A DNA stretch of 24,906 nucleotides from positions 1 to 24,906 of the forward strand of contig CAKPJL010000016.1 of the NCBI GenBank assembly GCA_934162655.1. Reading direction: 5' to 3'. This document shows positions 22,548 through 24,906 of the stretch, in pieces. The first letter of the stretch is position 1, and every line of letters begins with the position of its first letter. The position numbers were made by a program, and so were the translations under genes. Source of the stretch: an uncultured Clostridia bacterium. Its GTDB lineage: Bacteria; Bacillota; Clostridia; TANB77; CAG-465. A model generated the notes under the pieces. It searched no databases, was not told the DNA's origin, and saw only the letters and a program-made list of their open reading frames with translations.

Positions 22548-23642
22548 ATGAGTGAAAAAGCAAAAGATATAATAATTTCTATTACATTTTTATTAATAAT
22601 TATGTTAGTTCTTATTTTAAATATAATAAAAAAAGACGATATAATATCACAGTCTGAAAGGCGTAAATTGGAGCAATTACCAGAATTTTCATTTTCAACT
22701 CTAATAAATGGTACATTTTTTTCAAGATTTGAAAAGTACACTACTGATCAATTTTTATTAAGAGAATCACTAAGAAATATAAAAGCAAGAATTGATTTAT
22801 GTTTTAAGAAAAACTACCATGACATTTACTTAAATGAAGACTATCTAATAGAACAATTATATCCCTTATCACAAGACTCAATTAATAATATGGTAGATAA
22901 AATTTCATATATTAAGGAACACTATTTTAATGAAAATAAAAATATATATTTTTCTATAATCCCAGATAAAAATTATTTTGCTAATAGCAAAGATACTCCT
23001 AAAATAGACTATGGATTACTAGAACAAAATATGAAGGATGGTTTAAGTTTTGCAAACTATATAAATATATTTGACATATTAAATTTAGACGATTATTATA
23101 AAACAGACATACATTGGAAACAAGAAAGTATTATAAAAGTTGCTAATACTTTATTAGAAGGTATGAATAAAAAAACTAATTTACATTACTACAAGGAAAA
23201 TATTTTAACTTTTAAGGGAACATATGCTTACAGATTACCAATTAAAGTAAATGATGATGAATTAAATATTTTAACAAATAATACTGTAAATTCTGCAAAA
23301 GTCTACAACTATTTTAATAAAACATATACTGGTATATATAATTTAAGTAATGTAAATAAATTACTTGATAAATATGATACATATTTATATGGCTCACAAC
23401 CATTACTTACAATATATAATACCGATACTGAAAATGAAAACCAATTAATAATATTTAGAGATTCATTTTCTAGCAGTCTTGCCCCTCTACTTTTAGAATC
23501 ATATAGTAAAATCACATTAATAGACACTAGATACATTGCTCCTTCAATTCTTGCTAATTATATTGATTTCTCAGATAACACATGCGATATACTATTTATA
23601 TATAGCACTACAATTATTAATAATAGTTATTCTCTAAAATGA
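22548..23642 (+). CDS. DHHW / AlgX-like SGNH-type protein
   Basis: A 364-residue protein with a signal anchor (about residues 8-27, IIISITFLLIIMLVLILNII) and an extracytoplasmic domain of the AlgX/AlgJ (DHHW) group. These partner MBOAT proteins and pass the acyl group to the polysaccharide. The signature appears as YYKTDIHWK (Asp187, His189, Trp190), a D-x-H-W form with Ile in place of the first His. The nucleophile is probably Ser306 in IIFRDSFSSSLAPLLL, in the place of the usual (G/K)-D-S. ERRKLEQLPEFSF (about 37-49) and FFSRFEKYTTDQFLLRE are typical N-terminal motifs. The start ATG 22548 follows AGGAGG. It is last in the operon, with a hairpin directly after the stop. Confidence 0.88.
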   Translation: MSEKAKDIIISITFLLIIMLVLILNIIKKDDIISQSERRKLEQLPEFSFSTLINGTFFSRFEKYTTDQFLLRESLRNIKARIDLCFKKNYHDIYLNEDYLIEQLYPLSQDSINNMVDKISYIKEHYFNENKNIYFSIIPDKNYFANSKDTPKIDYGLLEQNMKDGLSFANYINIFDILNLDDYYKTDIHWKQESIIKVANTLLEGMNKKTNLHYYKENILTFKGTYAYRLPIKVNDDELNILTNNTVNSAKVYNYFNKTYTGIYNLSNVNKLLDKYDTYLYGSQPLLTIYNTDTENENQLIIFRDSFSSSLAPLLLESYSKITLIDTRYIAPSILANYIDFSDNTCDILFIYSTTIINNSYSLK

Positions 23643-23665
23643 AGACCACGTCAGTAGCGTGGTCT
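23643..23665 (+). terminator. Terminator at the convergent junction
   Basis: AGACCACG pairs with CGTGGTCT around a 7-nt loop, starting at the DHHW stop. The T tract is short (ATTTATAT), and the same hairpin could serve the convergent collagen-like gene. Confidence 0.65.
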
Positions 23666-23683
23666 ATTTATATAAAATTTTAA

Positions 23684-24466
23684 TTATAAATTATATTTTC
23701 TTATAACTAAAGTTATGTCTGAGAACTCTACTCTTGAAGTTACTTCATCCCCAGTAATTGTTGCTTTTATTTGTAATTTAGTATTCGCCACAAGTTCACT
23801 TATAGTAGTTTTAGAAAAAAGCATACTAGATGTTCCACCTGCTTGAATACTAAAAGATAAATTTTCAATTATATTTAGAGTATCTGAATTTATAAGACTA
23901 AATGTAGCTCCATTATTTTGTGAAACACCCTCTATATTTCCACAAAGAGTTATTTCATATACGCCTTCTTCCCTTACTTCTAAATTATTGCCATCTAAAT
24001 TTTTAAATATATTAGTGTCCTCTGGTACAACATAATTTTTCTGAATTGGAATAACGCTAGATACAGCAGTAGTATAATAACTTGCAAATGCTATTGCATT
24101 ATAAATACTAACTCCCTCTGGACCAGTGGGTCCTATTTCTCCCCTATCTCCTTTTTCGCCTTTCGGTCCCTGAGGTCCAATTTCTCCTTTTTGCCCATCC
24201 ATACCACGAGGTATTATAAAATCTAATATGTGATTTTCTTTGTCTCCTCTATCTATTACTTCTGGTTTTGTTCCAGGTTCACCTGCTAGCGTTTCTCCAA
24301 TTATAATTTTATCAGATTTGCCATCTTTTCCATCCACTCCCCTAGGTCCCGTAGCACCTTTTTTCCCTTTATTTCCCTGGGGGCCTGTTGGTCCAATAGG
24401 TCCTGTTGCACCAGTAACATATATTACTTGTTTACAACAATTATTGAAAAATTCATCGTTTTCCAT
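23684..24466 (-). CDS. Collagen-like repeat protein (BclA-like spore or surface protein)
   Basis: A 260-residue protein built as a surface filament. A short N-terminus with Cys10-Cys11 (NNCCKQVIYV) leads into 11 Gly-X-Y triplets from about residue 19 (GATGPIGPTGPQ...). A spacer follows (about 52-88) with GETLAGEPGTKPEVIDRGD and HILDFIIPRG, a motif common in clostridial collagen-like and phage tail proteins. Then come 11 more triplets (about 89-120, GMDGQKGEIGPQ...) and a globular C-terminal domain (about 122-260) of beta strands like the trimerising BclA/C1q-like domain. There is no signal peptide, which fits spore-coat or exosporium proteins assembled in the mother cell. Upstream, CATATAATA matches a sigma-E/K -10 box. 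Spore location is inference. Confidence 0.88.
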   Translation of the reverse strand: MENDEFFNNCCKQVIYVTGATGPIGPTGPQGNKGKKGATGPRGVDGKDGKSDKIIIGETLAGEPGTKPEVIDRGDKENHILDFIIPRGMDGQKGEIGPQGPKGEKGDRGEIGPTGPEGVSIYNAIAFASYYTTAVSSVIPIQKNYVVPEDTNIFKNLDGNNLEVREEGVYEITLCGNIEGVSQNNGATFSLINSDTLNIIENLSFSIQAGGTSSMLFSKTTISELVANTKLQIKATITGDEVTSRVEFSDITLVIRKYNL

Positions 24467-24496
24467 ATTTTCCCCTTTCCTTAAGTCTGTTTTATC

Positions 24497-24505
24497 TATT
24501 ATATG
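24497..24505 (-). promoter_or_regulatory. Possible sporulation (sigma-E/K) -10 box of the collagen-like gene
   Basis: On the minus strand, CATATAATA fits the CATAnnnTA -10 of sigma-K/E promoters. No sigma-A -35 stands 17 nt upstream (CAAGTT), but the sporulation -35 is also weak, so a poor sigma-A promoter (TATAAT) remains possible. Confidence 0.4.
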
Positions 24506-24563
24506 CTACATTAAAAGAAAACTTGATTTTAAAAATTTAGTAGTACATTTTACAGTTTATATA

Positions 24564-24592
24564 TTGTATTGAAAAGAAAAATAATGTATAAT
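24564..24592 (+). promoter_or_regulatory. Promoter of tRNA-Gly
   Basis: -35 TTGTAT (24564-24569), 17-nt spacer, -10 TATAAT (24587-24592). Confidence 0.75.
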
Positions 24593-24608
24593 AAGTATAT
24601 TGGTATAC

Positions 24609-24682
<74 letters not shown>

Positions 24683-24720
24683 TAAGATAAAATCGTCGCA
24701 CCAATGTGACGTTAATGATT

Positions 24721-24748
24721 AAATCAATCTGAAAAGATTGATTTTTTT
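24721..24748 (+). terminator. Intrinsic terminator of tRNA-Gly
   Basis: A perfect 10-bp stem AAATCAATCT-GAAA-AGATTGATTT with a GAAA tetraloop, followed by a T run. Confidence 0.9.
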
Positions 24749-24780
24749 GTGCGTTATTGCAAAGAAAGGTGTGATGTGAT

Positions 24781-24906
24781 ATGATTAAAATAATTAAAAA
24801 GAAAATCAATATGAGTGATGAACTCAAAGCCAAAATTAATTGGTCTTGCAAATTTAATAATAGACCCTACCAGATTATTGAGGGTCACCTAAGAATTGTG
24901 GAACAT
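24781..24906 (+). CDS. Unidentified protein, partial (5' part only)
   Basis: The frame opens at ATG 24781, behind AAAGGTG, and stays open for 42 codons to the window edge. The visible start is basic and Ile/Lys-rich (MIKIIKKKINMSDELKAKIN), followed by WSCKFNNRPYQIIEGHLRIV. There is no signal peptide or recognisable motif, and I cannot name a family. The last 60 bases look richer in G and C than the neighbouring genes. It directly follows tRNA-Gly and its terminator. Confidence 0.6.
   Translation, partial: MIKIIKKKINMSDELKAKINWSCKFNNRPYQIIEGHLRIVEH

Noticed and set aside
24240..24572. Plus-strand Pro/Gly/Phe-rich frame
   Set aside because: It is the antisense of the Gly-X-Y repeats of the collagen-like gene; the low-complexity repeat keeps the opposite frame open.
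13329..24592. Uniform 17-nt promoter spacing and repeated TATAAAAT strings as an unusual feature
   Set aside because: This is ordinary for sigma-A promoters in low-GC Gram-positive bacteria, and in AT-rich DNA such hexamers are easy to find.

Overview
The window is very AT-rich DNA from a low-GC, Gram-positive, spore-forming Bacillota, most likely an anaerobic Clostridia-type gut or environmental lineage (inference). The germination protease Gpr and a BclA-like collagen-repeat protein point to endospores. Strong AGGAGG-type ribosome binding sites, sigma-A promoters with 17-bp spacers, mixed ATG/GTG/TTG starts and Firmicutes-type tRNAs fit the same group. I see no CRISPR array, transposase, rRNA or clear prophage. 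The species cannot be named from the sequence alone.

Layout. Positions 1-11982 read almost entirely on the minus strand. In transcription order these genes are: an HD-domain hydrolase; tRNA-Leu(UAG); two small membrane proteins that share a duplicated 5' leader; a DUF1846 protein; gpr; an operon of a bactofilin-like membrane protein, a SERCA-type Ca2+-ATPase and a rhodanese; an unknown 297-residue helical protein; and a sugar nucleotidyltransferase followed by a polytopic membrane protein that runs off the left edge. Positions 12134-19656 read on the plus strand: an M14 carboxypeptidase, a small unknown protein, RmuC, GlmU, an unknown 579-residue protein and an S66 (LD-carboxypeptidase/MccF) peptidase. 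A short minus-strand unit follows with a Cu/Zn superoxide dismutase and tRNA-Thr(CGU). Positions 20511-23642 (plus) hold a DUF4358-like, MBOAT and DHHW/AlgX-like cassette of the kind used to O-acylate cell-surface glycans. The collagen-repeat protein is convergent with it. The right edge has tRNA-Gly(UCC) and the start of an unidentified gene.

Functional themes. Cell envelope: GlmU supplies UDP-GlcNAc, the nucleotidyltransferase makes an activated sugar, the MBOAT cassette acylates glycans, and S66/M14 peptidases act on peptides or muropeptides. Sporulation: gpr and the collagen-like protein. Ion and stress handling: Ca2+-ATPase, SodC and rhodanese.

The least conventional signals are regulatory. 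(1) Two neighbouring small-membrane-protein genes carry near-identical ~70-nt leaders with a terminator-like hairpin whose arms have diverged while still pairing. (2) Two genes, the S66 peptidase and sodC, appear to start at ATA directly behind strong Shine-Dalgarno sequences. (3) The gpr Shine-Dalgarno lies inside the terminator hairpin of the preceding gene. None of these amounts to a complete new biological system, but each can be tested.
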